DNA from: Merluccius polli
Taxonomy: Eukaryota > Chordata > Actinopteri > Gadiformes > Merlucciidae
Reading direction: 5' to 3'
Assembly: GCA_030340625.1 (NCBI GenBank)
Contig: JAOPHQ010001755.1
Location: 73,501 to 137,500 of the forward strand
Length of the DNA: 64,000 nt
Shown here: positions 40,128 to 52,451 of the stretch, piece by piece
How the letters are laid out: the number at the start of each line of letters is the position of its first letter
How positions within the stretch are numbered: the first letter of the stretch is position 1
The notes under the pieces: model-generated
What the model was told of the DNA's origin: nothing
Seen by the model: the letters and a program-made list of their open reading frames with translations, nothing else
Database searches by the model: none
Program-made: the position numbers and the translations under genes

Positions 40128-40922
40128 GTATTTGTGTGTATGCATGTATTTCTGGCCTATGTGTGTGTGTGTAAAAAATAAGTTGAGTGATAAAAGAATT
40201 TCCCCAATGTGGGATTAATAAAGTAAATCTTCATCTTAGTCTTAATCTTAATATAAAAATCTATAAACGTTATTATCAAGAATGGATAAGGGGGCTGTGT
40301 CTTGTGAGCAAATCAACTTCAAAGTCATCATTAGACTATCATGCAATGAATGTCGCAGTACGGACGTGGTTGAAGGACATGACTGGACCGCAGGTCAGTG
40401 AGGAGGACGAGGAGAGTAACAGATGAAAAGGCATTATAATTATACTAAGACACCTTTACAACCTTACAAACTGTTTAAAACTCACTTTTAAACTGTTTCA
40501 AGCAATTCACGTTTAGTTTACAGGTACAACCACATACATGTTAAGTTTGAGCATGAAATATATGCACTTGGCTTTTTGTTAAAACTATGTTATAACGTAA
40601 CATATTTATGTTTGTATGTATATTTTGTATTCTGTATTATTTATTTTGTCATTTGTTGTGGTTTCTTACAACCTATAAACCTACTTGCTTTGTTCAATAA
40701 AACATTGGGATATTTGTTAAGGCCATTACAATAGGACAGGTTAGTGCTTGAATTAAGTATATAGTATGTCTGCATTTTGGACAAAGTTTTTTTCAGCAAA
40801 TAAAGGATACAACCAAGCAAACAGTTATCATTGTTTAATCATGGATTTTGAAAAGAAATACATATTTCTTGATGTGGAAAATTCGATTTTAATTAGACAA
40901 ACCCAAAATAGAGGAGGTCGGC

Positions 40923-41292
40923 GTAACTTAGCCTCTGGTCTGAGGATGTGGCCGTGACTTAGCCTCTGGTCTGAGGATGTGGTCGTGACGTAGCCTCTGG
41001 TCTGAGGATGTGGCCGTGACTTAGCCTCTGGTCTGAAGATGTGGCCGTGACTTAGCCTGTGGTCTGAGGATGTGGCCGTGACTTAGCCTCTGGTCTGAGG
41101 ATGTGGCCGTGACTTAGCCTCTGGTCTGAGGATGTGGTCGTGACGTAGCCTCTGGTCTGAGGATGTGGCCGTGACTTAGCCTCTGGTCTGAAGATGTGGT
41201 CGTGACTTAGCCTCTGGTCTGAAGATGTGGTCGTGACTTAGCCTTTCCGTACTGAGGTGAGCGTGACTTAGCCTCTCTGGTCTGAGGAGGTG
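40923..41292. repeat. 31-bp minisatellite, about 12 copies
   Basis: GACTTAGCCTCTGGTCTGAG recurs every 31 bp with GGCC/GGTC variants. The right end is degraded. It lies about 0.6 kb downstream of the sulfotransferase stop codon. Confidence 0.95.
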
Positions 41293-41729
41293 GGTGATTT
41301 TGTCTCTCTGTACTGACAGAGGATATCTGCAGCCATGCTCTGAATAAATATCAACCCGATGTCGGGTCAGTCGGAGTCCGACTGAAACATAATACAAATG
41401 TGTACTTGACAATGAAACAATAACATGTTTTAAAAAATAGATCTACAATGCCAACCAATAATAATTGTATTATTATAACATACATTAATTGATTATGATA
41501 TATATGATATAACTAAATATGATGATGTATGCTGAATCGTACCATTTCTAAATTACAAAATTCAATATCCAAACCTACAACTATTGTAGGTATAAAAAAT
41601 ATGAGGGAGCAAAGACAACAAAAAAGATTAAAGCACAGAAAAAAGATTATTACATTTACAAATTATAAAGAATTTGCATTGATGAAAGATAAATGGGCAT
41701 CATTTGCACTCATTTGAATTGCCTATTAA

Positions 41730-41735
41730 TTTATT
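41730..41735 (-). terminator. candidate poly(A) signal of the sulfotransferase gene
   Basis: AATAAA on the minus strand about 145 bp past the stop codon. It is plausible by position only. Confidence 0.4.
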
Positions 41736-41879
41736 TGAACAAAGCACCATAGCTCATCTGAAACTCTTTGTTTATATCTAATCACTCGTGTTCAACATCA
41801 AGTTCTGTTTAGTTGTCTTTCTATTCTTCTTGGTTCGAAACCTCAGTATTAGAGAAGTGTTTTGATCTCTTTATGTGGA

Positions 41880-44800
41880 TTATTGTTCATCCACCTGGCT
41901 CCAGGGAAAAGAAAAGCTCTCTCCTTTCATTTCCTCACTGATGCAAGCTGAGAACCGGAGATCCTCCTCTGGGCTGAAATGGTTTTTCCAGTCTCCAACA
42001 ATGCCTGAGACACACACACGTTTTTTTAAAGGAAAATAAAATCCTAGTGATGAAGTGATGTAGTGGGTTACATAATACATCCTAATCTCGACTTAAATGC
42101 ACAAAGCTTTAAAAACGTCGGATAAGATGTCACATTGCCCTCTATGTGTTAAACGCATTCTATTGCATGTTATTGGTGTTTTGGGTTACCAGGCAGATAA
42201 CGTCAATCAAATATTCTGGCTACACCCTAACTATGATGATTATAAACAACTTACCTATTTGTTTGCGCATACAAAAAAAAACATAAACATGTAGAATTTG
42301 TTTGAGAGAGGTACATACCTTTTCTGAGAAATGGAGACATGCTAGGGTCCATATATTCCTTTGGAACCAGTGAGTAATTGGACATGCAGTTGGAGCTCAT
42401 GTTTTTAAAGCAGCAATGCTCTGCTATGCCGCACAATGTTTTTTGGCTGAGGTTGGTGCCAAGGAATGTGGAAAACTCCCCTAGAGTTCCCTGTAGATTC
42501 TGGGACAAGCAAAAGCAGAGGAGTAAACCATTGAGAATTGCCCACAATATGGGGTTGTTACTAGACATGTTGGCCCCCGTCCCACCGAATGTAATTATGA
42601 GTACGTGGCTCTATCACTCATGAAACACAGGCAATAACACATGTATACAAAACAATGGATAGAGGAGGAAAATCTGTTTCAGAGGAAAATCTGTTCAAAT
42701 TGAGTGAACCAGATTTAGGAACAGTAGCTGATGAGTTACAGTATATAGCACTCTCACCCACATATTAGTGTAAAAATGTCCCACCCCTTCAACGTGCCGC
42801 AAGCCCCCGCCTGTACGCGAGCCCCCGCCTCTACGCGAGCCCCCACCTGTACGCGAGCCCCCGCCTGTACGCGAGCCCCCGCCTGTACGCGAGCCCCCGC
42901 CTCTACGCGAGCCCCCGCCTGTACGCGAGCCCCCCGCCTGTACGCGAGCCCCCGCCTGTACGCGAGCCCCCGCCTGTACGCGAGCCCCCGCCTGTACGCG
43001 AGCCCCCGCCTGTACGCGAGCCCCCGCCTGTACGCGAGCCCCCGCCTGTACGCGAGCCCCCGCCTGTACGCGAGCCCCCGCCTGTACGCGAGCCCCCGCC
43101 TGTACGCGAGCCCCCGCCTGTACGCGAGCCCCCGCCTCTACGCGAGCCCCCGCCTGTACGCGAGCCCCCGCCTCTACGCGAGCCCCCGCCTCTACGCGAG
43201 CCCCCGCCTGTACGCGAGCCCCCGCCTGTACGCGAGCCCCCACCTGTACGCGAGCCGTCCCAGAACCCCGGCAACCCTTCCAGTTCACTCATGCAGCTCC
43301 TTCCAAAGTACGCAGAAAGATTTTACATACAAAGATATATTACATCCACGTCCAATCATTAGAGAATGGTTTGACTTGAATCTGTACAAGTGGACATATG
43401 AACATAATGATGGTTTTTGTAAACTTTGCACAATCTAAGTGAATCCGGAAGAACATACTACTATTTACTAGGGATGCACATTACATGGTCACTGATGTCA
43501 CGTCAGTCGATGATAGGGATACCGATATCGTAATTTTGAGGTGGCATCATTTTAGTCTTTCGATAACAAGCAACTTGAAATGATTCCACACAGACATTTG
43601 CAGACTGCATATTCCACTGCAGACATTTCTCTTAGATTTTTGGCTGATACCGATAAAATGACAGATAAATTGTGCATTGTGTACTCATAAACAACACGCA
43701 CAACACAAACTTTTTAGAGAGCTTTGCGTGACAAAGGGCCAGCTGTGCTGTATTACCTGAACCATTTCTTGATATGTGGTGAACAGTATTCTGTCTCCCA
43801 GATCAGCATGTCTCCAGCTCTTGACGTGGTCTGTCCATTTTCCAAACATAACTAGAAACAACAGGGTTCAACGTTAATGTTTTTTTTCACTTGCCCAGTT
43901 GGGCAAGTGGGTCAGAAATATACTTGCCATACAAATGGTTTTATTTATTAGCAGTTGTCAAATAACAACAAAGACTAAACTTAATCTGTAAGCTTAACAG
44001 TGAGCCATAAGTCACACTACTAGCCTACTACTAGCCTGATTGACGGGCCAATATTCTCCAATGCGTGCAAGGGGAGGGGGCTATGCTGTGTGCCAGAGAA
44101 CAAGAACATCATTTATGATACAACGATCATCGAACAAAATGATTGAATTTATTATTCATTTTTTATTTTATTATTTTACTTTATTTATTTATTTTTATGA
44201 CTTGCCCAATCGGGCAAGGGAGTTGCTAGAATTACTAGCCGACGTGGCATTTTACTTGCCCTGGGCAATTGGGCAAGCCTTATTGTTGAACCATGAACAA
44301 GACAGTGGTCAGTGGTTCTGATTCACTTGTTCCGTACAGGACTCGTGCACACTTGGTTTTCAGAGGGCGTCAGAGTCAGTGCACAGCTGTGTATAGGGCT
44401 GCAACGATTAGTCAATCAAATTTAATCTAATCAAATTTTTAGAATCGATTAATCATTCTATCATTTATCAAGTACAAATACCAAACATTTGAAGCTTCAT
44501 GCTTCAGAAATTCAAATGTTTGGTTCATGGATCATTATAAAAATGAATACTATTCTTGGCTGCTCGTCAGATAAAGCAAGCAAATTTAAAACATCACTTT
44601 GTACTCTGTGACGAATGTATAACCGCACATACAGTATGTATCAACAGACTGTAATATCCTCACATAGCCACTAGGGAATAGAAACAAATATATAAGTTGT
44701 ATTAACCGCACCTGGCCACAAGATGGCAGCACACATAATACACTGGGGGCGGGCGCTCAACTCTAACCAATCAGAGCATAGTATGCGTCATAGAGGCCAC

Positions 44801-46448
44801 GCCTGCCCAGGTACTACCAAACCACACATCCGGGGGGAAGCCAGAAACCCTAGGCTGCGTATCTGGACAGATATCCAGCTAAGGGTCGCTCCACGCGCGT
44901 GAATTATACAATACCTCTCCTTTTGCTTCATAGATAATATACCTAAAGCTAAACAAATAAAGTGAGTTAAAAGCGATCCTGTGTCGGCGGCCTTCTTCCT
45001 CAAAGAACACCATTACAACTCTGGTAACTTGTAATGGCGCTATTATTTATGACACTTTCTTGACTAAATGATTAATTGATTAATTGAAAATATATTGTTC
45101 GATTTAAATTGACTATGAAAATAATAATTAGTTGGAGCCCGGTAATATAGTCTGGAGGATTCAAACCCGTTTAATATGGTGTGCTGAAAAATATGTTTTA
45201 CAGTTTTTACAGCCAGTTTTAAACACATCTCAATGGTGTTGTAAGCTCTGACCTTGGCCCTTAAGAAACTTGTCCATGAACTCCTGGAAGGTCCCTGGGT
45301 CATCAAGAAAAGCTGCCATTTTGTGGAAATGGTACGACGATACCATGACATCTTTAGGGTTCCTTGTCACATAGATGATCTTCAACACACAGCACATTAC
45401 AAAAAGGCTTTATGTTTCATATCTTATTAAATATAAGATATTTATGTTGTGAATTTAATTAGGCCTAATATTTGCTGAAAATATAAACATAAATATAATA
45501 TTACATGTTAAATATTAGAATATAACAACACAATAATGACATTGTGATTATTAGGCTATTCATAATAATATTATTACAATTGTACAAAAGTGCAAGCATA
45601 AATGAACTTTCCCTAGCTTTCAGTCCTTCCTTTTTGTAAGACACACATGTGTGTAAATTATATTAAAAAACACATTTTTGAAACAGCCAACACAAATATC
45701 TCACCTGAACATATCGAACCGCTTACACATGGTTTATACATCTATAAACAACACGTTTGTCAGCATCTCATACTGAGCGTATGTTTTGGTTTTTCATTTA
45801 CCTTGGCTCTGGAGCTGCACAAAGAGCTGGGCATAAGGTGGTAAGGAAAGTGTGAGACAAACACCCGTGGCGATTTCAATTGGTCAACAACCAAACTCAG
45901 TCTGGTCTCCTCCAACCAGGGAACCCTATCCCAGTTGGGAATGGTCTGGACTGGTGTCAGGTCCCCCCCATTCATCACCAACGGTATGATCTCCTGCATC
46001 CACGTCGTGCCTTGAAGGTTTGAATTACACAGATATTTTTGTCATCATAAATCACTCATCAATCAAAAAAGAAAAAACCCAAAACAAATAGCTAGAAGCG
46101 AACGACCATGACAGCAGCACTGTCTGACCTGATTTACTGCATATTTCCCTATGCCTGGCCCCCTTAAACTAAACCTCAACGCCGCCCATGCTCTGCGGCG
46201 GGCTGCTGCTGCGGAGAGGCTGTCAACCCAGTGTTCAACCCTGAGCCGCCGCAAACAACACCTTCAGTCTTGACACAATCACGGACGACAACGGGCTACT
46301 ACTTGCCAGACTTGGGGTACGTGACGATCAAGACGTCATCCTCCGCAAACTCAAATTCCGCCGCAAATTTCAAACTTTCGTCCGTGTGCGTCTCTTTTGG
46401 CAGCAGGAGGCCGTGGTGGAGGAAATACTTGTCGCGACACGTCGCCAT
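41880..46448 (-). CDS. cytosolic sulfotransferase (SULT family), complete
   Basis: Transfers sulfate from PAPS to small hydroxyl or amine acceptors in the cytosol. Exons: 46307-46448, 45802-46010, 45253-45379, 43757-43851, 42319-42499, 41880-42004. They join in frame to 292 residues, normal for the family. Visible motifs are the 5'-phosphosulfate loop TYPKSGTTW (residues 43-51), catalytic His in FVSHFP (H101), the 3'-phosphate segment YVTRNPKDVMVSSYHF (R123, S131) and the C-terminal PAPS motif RKGIVGDWKNHF (250-261). No key residue is missing. The start is the first ATG of the open exon; a GC box lies near 46600. Intron 1 has a GC donor, required by frame. The member is unclear (SULT5A, SULT2 or SULT3-like), so no symbol or substrate is given. 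Confidence 0.93.
42798..43253. repeat. 18-bp GC-rich minisatellite, about 25 copies
   Basis: CCCCCGCCTGTACGCGAG recurs every 18 bp with CTCTAC variants. It is open in most frames because 18 is divisible by 3, giving hexapeptide repeats that are artefacts. It lies in the intron between sulfotransferase exons 4 and 5 and has two CpG sites in most units. Confidence 0.96.
43864..44292. mobile_element. inverted-repeat element with CTTGCC palindromes
   Basis: Short ends GGTTCAAC and GTTGAACC enclose about 430 bp. Internally CTTGCCCAGTTGGGCAAG, CTTGCCCAATCGGGCAAG and a similar third palindrome occur near each end. It is non-coding. The left end is 12 bp from sulfotransferase exon 4 (43757-43851), on its acceptor side. 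Confidence 0.6.
44395..45140. mobile_element. hAT-like MITE split by a solo LTR
   Basis: Left half 44395-44608 and right half 45024-45140 align with the uninterrupted copy at 3627-4001, from AGGGCTGCAACGATTAG through TTGACTATGAAAATAA. The right TIR is decayed (GTTGGAGCCC). The gap is filled by the LTR at 44609-45017. It lies in the intron between sulfotransferase exons 3 and 4. Confidence 0.8.
44609..45017 (+). mobile_element. solo LTR, 409 bp, with target-site repeat
   Basis: Begins TGACGAATG and ends CCATTACA (TG...CA), flanked by ACTCTG at 44603-44608 and 45018-45023. Inside are a TATA-like ATATATAAG near 44687 and AATAAA near 44957, as expected for an LTR promoter and poly(A) signal. No internal retroelement region remains, so this is the product of LTR-LTR recombination. 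Superfamily not assigned. Confidence 0.75.
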
Positions 46449-46744
46449 GTTGCGCTGAGGCTTGCAAAGTGTAGTGGTGTGAGGAAAAAATAAATAAATA
46501 AATAAAATAAATATATATGTGTTTGTGTTGGAAAGTTAAGTGATCAAGTGGCGGTAGAGGCTGACCCGGACTATATGACTCTCGCCGTCGGTGTTTAAGT
46601 GGGCGGAGCTTGGCGATGGAGGTCGCTCAGGTTCACGCGGAGGATGAACGCTTTTATTTTCCCACTATTCTTTAGGGGATTCGACCCCGAGGTCTAGGGG
46701 GAACGCAGCCCATCTGGATACAGGGCATATGGGTGGGACTCAGC

Positions 46745-46992
<248 letters not shown>

Positions 46993-47111
46993 GCTCATTT
47001 TAATTCTGTCGAAGGCATTCATAATATGCGTGTGCTACCTAAATAATGACTAAAAATAAGTCTGCGCGATTGTTAACCGGAGGGGGAGAGGTGCGCGATT
47101 GTTGGCGATTG

Positions 47112-47113
47112 TC

Positions 47114-47203
<90 letters not shown>

Positions 47204-47205
47204 TA
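47112..47205. repeat. (TA)n(GA)n compound microsatellite
   Basis: About 10 TA units followed by about 34 GA units. Confidence 0.95.
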
Positions 47206-48011
47206 GAAAAAGAGAGACAGAGAGATATAGTGTCATGTAACTGGCCCCCCTAACAGATCAACTGACCCCCACCGCCCCCTAACATTAAATGGTCTACAAC
47301 TGCCACGGATCTTATGACAGGGAACATTAATTTGCTGGTGAACTTTGTTAGTGCATCACGACGTGGGCGGTGATGTGGATGACTGCATTTAAAACGTTTA
47401 CAGTTATTCATTAACAGCCGGATTTCATCACAGCCAGTGAGAGGTACACTGCATTCCCATTTTCAGTTTAAAAGTATTCGATTCATGTAACATGCAGTGA
47501 AAACACATGTAATTGTATAAACATTTTACATATAAATCGTGTCTGTTGTTTGGTATGCTTTCGCTTAAACAGAAAAGTCAAATAAAGATAGGCTATATGC
47601 CATTTGGTGGACACTTATCCAAAGTGTCTTACTTTTCTTTTCAGCATTGGTGGTCCCAGTGGTAAACAAACCCTTTAACCTGGAAATGTCAACGCCGTGT
47701 GATTATACATAAGATATACCACGTTAAGAACTAGACCAGATAAACCAGTATAACAAACTGTTACAATGATTAGTCATGGCAAAACACACATTTACACACA
47801 CGCACACACCCACTTGTTTTGTATTTACCTATATTTTTTAATTTACTTTTCTATTCGTTCTTTTTTTTTTTTTAAAGAAAAAGAAAATAGGGCATTAACA
47901 GTGTATACAAGCACATTTGTGTGGATTAGGTAACAGTCAAGGCTGGTGCTTTTGTGTTACTTAAATAATACGAGCTTTGTTTACGAGTTGGAAGTGGCCA
48001 CAGCGCAGAGA

Positions 48012-48017
<6 letters not shown>

Positions 48018-48078
<61 letters not shown>
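48018..48078. repeat. (GA)n microsatellite
   Basis: A near-perfect GA run of about 30 units. Confidence 0.95.
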
Positions 48079-48080
<2 letters not shown>

Positions 48081-50444
48081 GTGTGTTTGTGTGAGTCCTT
48101 AGTCTGTGGCTTTTTATTCATTATCATGCTCAAAAGTTGTAAAACAGTATCTATTCACAACCTGCTCCATCAAAGCATTTATGCAGTTATGTCTTATAAT
48201 TCTGTGTGTGTGTGTGTGTGTGTGTGTCCTGGGTTGATTGTACTTTGTTCTCCTAAATGACTCCCATCCCGACTTCTTGGCTTATTCACCTGTTACAATA
48301 TGCTATATTTCTAACAGGGCCTAGTGCTTCATTACTGTGTAAACACACTGGTTCGTTCCTTACGTGTCATTTCACTACCTTACAGAGACACAAGCTGAAT
48401 TGGAGGATACGTATTCTCATAATCCACCACCTCAGAACACTCTCTTGATCTAGTGTCACATTGTGCTATAGATGAAGTCACGTTATTGGACATCGTGGCT
48501 CCATATAGCAGAGAGACTGGTTCGTATGTGACCTGACGAAATGACAGAAGAGATCAGTTCTCTTCCGTCCGTTCCCTCAGCTCTGCGGCGTCGCCCCGAA
48601 CCATACAGCGAGTCCTTGTTCACCTCTAATTTTGGCTAATTTCCCGCACATTCTCCTTCCTGAACTCCTCGTATGCCTCCATTATGTGCCCTCGTTTGGT
48701 CGGGGGGGGGACTGCATGCAACCGAGCACTTTGTTCGAAACGCGGACACTCCCACAGTGGACTCTAAAGACGGCATGCTGCGCTGCGCTGGACTTGCTGT
48801 GCCCCAGCACGTCGGACGGACAATAAGGCCTACTTCTGCCCCTGCGCTCTGGGCTAGTTCACGGGACACTGAGCCTATATGGAAAGTACGGCTGTCCCAC
48901 CATCGGGAAAAAAAAAAGGAGAACCTGAAGAATGAGAAAGGACATTTAGTAGAGAGAAGAGGAAACCACTTGTATTTCTCCATTTCCCAGTACTTGTTTA
49001 CACGTCTCGTTCTGTTGTAATATCAGCAACAAGCTGCTGCCAGGATGGCTGCGTCGGTATGCTGTTTTTCTCTGCTCAACTCCTGCAGTGAGTGGATCTG
49101 TGTCAGACGTGGATGGGAATGTTTCTAAATGATCAGTTGTTAGGGCATTTGTGTGGAGTGGGGCGACGAGAAAACAATACATGCCAAGAATTGCTTTGGC
49201 ACCGAAGACCATATGCTATAATATACACTTAGTAGTGAGTGGGCCTATATGGGGTTCAAAATGTGAGCCAGCTGACCGATGCCAATCTCAGCCTGGGTAA
49301 GGCAGTGACCCATTTACCGTCCACTATTACGAATAAGCCACACACTCCAACACACCACCTCGGCAGCAGAGACGTCATGAACACTAGAGGTTTGTGGTGC
49401 GTGGTGGTACATGTGTTAGTCACAGGGTGGTATTGTTGTACCGGTACCATGAGTCTCACAGACTTGAGTAATCTGAACTTCCTTTATTCTTCTTCCATAT
49501 CGAACCACCTTTGAATCACTTTGAAACACGGAACAACCATTTAGATGTGAAGGAAGGTTTGTGCGGACTCAATAGTTATGTTCATTGGAATTTATTTCTA
49601 TAACAATATCCAGCATCCTGCCTTACTGACTAACAATGAAAAGAGTCAATTTGAATCTGCTACGGTCAATTTTGCACAATTCCCTGTTCCCTGTTCAGAC
49701 ACAATTTCCCGTTCATATTTCCCACAAAAACTCTTGGGAATACTGTACATTTCTATTATCCAGGGCTTTTTGGAAAAGTATGTTGATGACTGGGACATTT
49801 ATCATTTATAATGAGCCACTGGTGAGAGTGACTGGCTTGTTCATGTCTTCAGGTTGAAGATGATTGGTTACATTAGAGTTAGTCTACAAGGGCCTCTGGT
49901 GGAATACAAATGTCACCACCGTTATTCATCTGTTAAAAATCCACTCATAATAATAATTCTACAATCCACATACGCTCACACACATGCTGGCTCATTAAAA
50001 AACTAAATAAAAAATAAGTTAGTCATAACACTTAAAAATCAACCTGCCTCAGTTTTAAAACGATAAGGAAATTACCTTTTCATAAAAAACTAACACCTGT
50101 CAACCCAACCAATCTAATCATTACAAATTTGTTTAAAAAAGAAAAAAACTGCTTGTTTGACTGGCACACTTAGCACAGGCAGGTTCCTGCCTTAACCCCA
50201 TTTTTTGTCTTTTACACAGCTTTTCGTAAGGAATGTCCTTGGCCCATGCCAATGAGCTGGACGAGGTATACACAACGCATAGTGCCCACACAGGACAGGA
50301 CAGGGCAGCAGTTTGGGTTGTGGCATTTATGTATCAAAAAGTTCCAATGTCCAGTAAAACACAAAAAATAGTATGACATGAAAGTTGTAACGGTCCAATA
50401 GCCTGTCTATGTACCAACAAAAAACAGTCATTGTTGTCTGGTGC

Positions 50445-51544
50445 CTAGTTGTAGTGGACGAGAGTGACGAAGAGTAAGAGTGAACAGAGGGAGACGACCC
50501 CAGTCAGAATGGCTTTCACCAGCAGTGCCGTCCAGCTGCCTAGCAGAAACATGTGGACGAATAACCTAGAGAGAACACAGTGTGACACACAGGTGTCAGT
50601 ATCAGAGACAAGGCAGTCAATCGTAGTTTATTACACTTATATAATGTACCATGTAAATTTGTAGCAATCCTAAGAAGAGTAATGTAGCTTTCATGTTGAT
50701 GTTTTCTGAGCCAGGACCCATTCTAGAAACCTGAATTTCCAAGTAAGCCAAATTCAAACATTATAACCGGCTACAACATAGCAAGTTAAGCCAAGTTAAG
50801 CATTAGAATTGTAACATACATTTATGCACAAGGACCACATGCACTGGGTTTAGTGTTTGTAGCGAAATGCTAATTTACAAGTTAAAATAGAAAAAAGAAA
50901 AGAAAATACATCCACAGACACCACAAATACATATGCAAAATACAGGTGTGTCTACAGGGGTATTAGGTGTGAGAACAATCCAGTTGTGTCTACCATATGT
51001 GTCATAGGTTTGAATAATGGCGCCAATGACATCACTTTCTGTAGGTTTTTCCCTTCCCTACATATGCAAGGAAATCATTCCTCACGTACACATACAAATT
51101 GGGTGTGATTGGAAAGTACTCACTCCATTAAGAAGGCCTTGTAGACACAGAGACCCAGAAGCACCGTTACAGGCAGCCGGAAGCTTTTGGGAAGATCGTA
51201 GCGCGTAAACATCCATACCACCGACGCCATGGCAATATAATGGACCTACAGGGAGACATCAAATAAACAAAGAACATTTCAAACATGGTGGTGCGCAGTC
51301 CAACTCAAAGGAAGATGTACTAGTCTACTTTAAATAAAAAGGTCTTCCTTGAGCAGAGGAGGAACACAGACAACTAAATGAATAACTATTTATTCAGCAC
51401 ACAGAGGTGGACCCTTCCAACCATAATTGTTGAAAGGGGGTCGAATGAGGGGAGCCTAAAATGGCCATGGAAGCTGATAGGCTGTTCTAGTTCAACACTG
51501 CTCTTTTGCTATCCTAATGTTTTATTTCTATATTTGAATGTTGC

Positions 51545-51607
<63 letters not shown>

Positions 51608-51863
51608 GTATACATATATATTACAACTTTTGTATTCATCCTAATATGTGTTAATAAGAGGGATATTGTGGATGATGAAAAATAAATAGAGAAAGGGCAG
51701 AGGTAAAGTGGATGCAACACAAGGAGTAAGGAAAGGACAACGGGGGAGGAGAGGGGAAGAGAGCAGAACACAACTTACCAAACTTATGTTGGAGTCAAAA
51801 CTCATCTGGATGTATTTCCAGTCAAACTCTATCCCCCTGGCCCCTACCCACAGAGGAAGACAC
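50445..51863 (-). CDS. tmem147: TMEM147, last three coding exons only
   Basis: TMEM147 is a multi-pass ER membrane protein associated with the translocon. Exons 51779-51863, 51124-51245 and 50445-50565 join in frame to the last 108 residues of a family protein of about 224. Conserved segments are PLWVGARGIEFDWKYIQM, FDSNISLVHYI, TRYDL and VYKAF, then a final hydrophobic helix ending at a TAG stop. Splice sites are consensus and there are no internal stops. The first coding half (normally about four exons, starting MTLFHFGNCF in vertebrates) was not found between 51864 and the pld1 3' end at 57415. That gap contains a LINE fragment and a Tc1/mariner element. It could be a truncated copy, an assembly fault or a gene with distant 5' exons. 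Confidence 0.88.
51546..51607. repeat. (TTA)n microsatellite
   Basis: About 20 TTA units in a tmem147 intron. One frame reads as poly-isoleucine, which is an artefact. Confidence 0.95.
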
Positions 51864-52101
51864 CTAGACAAAGAGACAAAAGGCAAGATCATTCCAAATG
51901 CTGTTCTGCCAGGGTGTGTTGTCAATTACAACGACTAGTAAGAGAACATGGATGTAGTGCCTGTGTGACATTAGTGGTAATTGCTTATTCAGATTCGGCA
52001 GAGCCGAGAAGAGTAACCTGTCAATGCAGACATGGACTAAACTTTAAAAACTGTAAATGTGTAATTGCTCTGATCTATATGATACTTCTATAACTAATCT
52101 C

Positions 52102-52418
52102 AGATCCAGCAGTCAACACAGAGCCTTGGCCAGAAAGCAAAAACTGAAAGGGGCAGAGTTATGCCCTGTTTCCTGTTTCGTTACAGAGTTATCGAAGAAA
52201 AACTAATTTGCGCGCGAAGCTTTCAGTAAGTGTATTTCTAGTGTATTACGTGAATTTCTAGAGTGGCCAGTCTACACGGGTTGATTTAAAACACTTTGTG
52301 AGGACGTGGGTGACCAGCGGGATGTTTTAGCTTGTCTTTCCACCTGGAAAAATTTACAAGTGCTGGCCGAGATTATTTTCGCTGTTAGCCAATTATGTGC
52401 TTAAGGATCCCTGCCTCA
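52102..52418. repeat. dispersed repeat, copy B (pairs with 10608-10865)
   Basis: Shares ordered sequence blocks with the copy at 10.6 kb and ends about 35 bp before the LINE endonuclease ORF. It may be that LINE's 5' UTR. Confidence 0.7.
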
Positions 52419-52451
52419 TGATGACGTACGTGACGTAGCCTGCTTCCTAAA

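Noticed and set aside
42695..43438. Repetitive ORFs of about 200 residues on both strands
   Set aside because: They come from the 18-bp minisatellite, whose unit is a multiple of three; there are no splice or start signals and they lie in a sulfotransferase intron.
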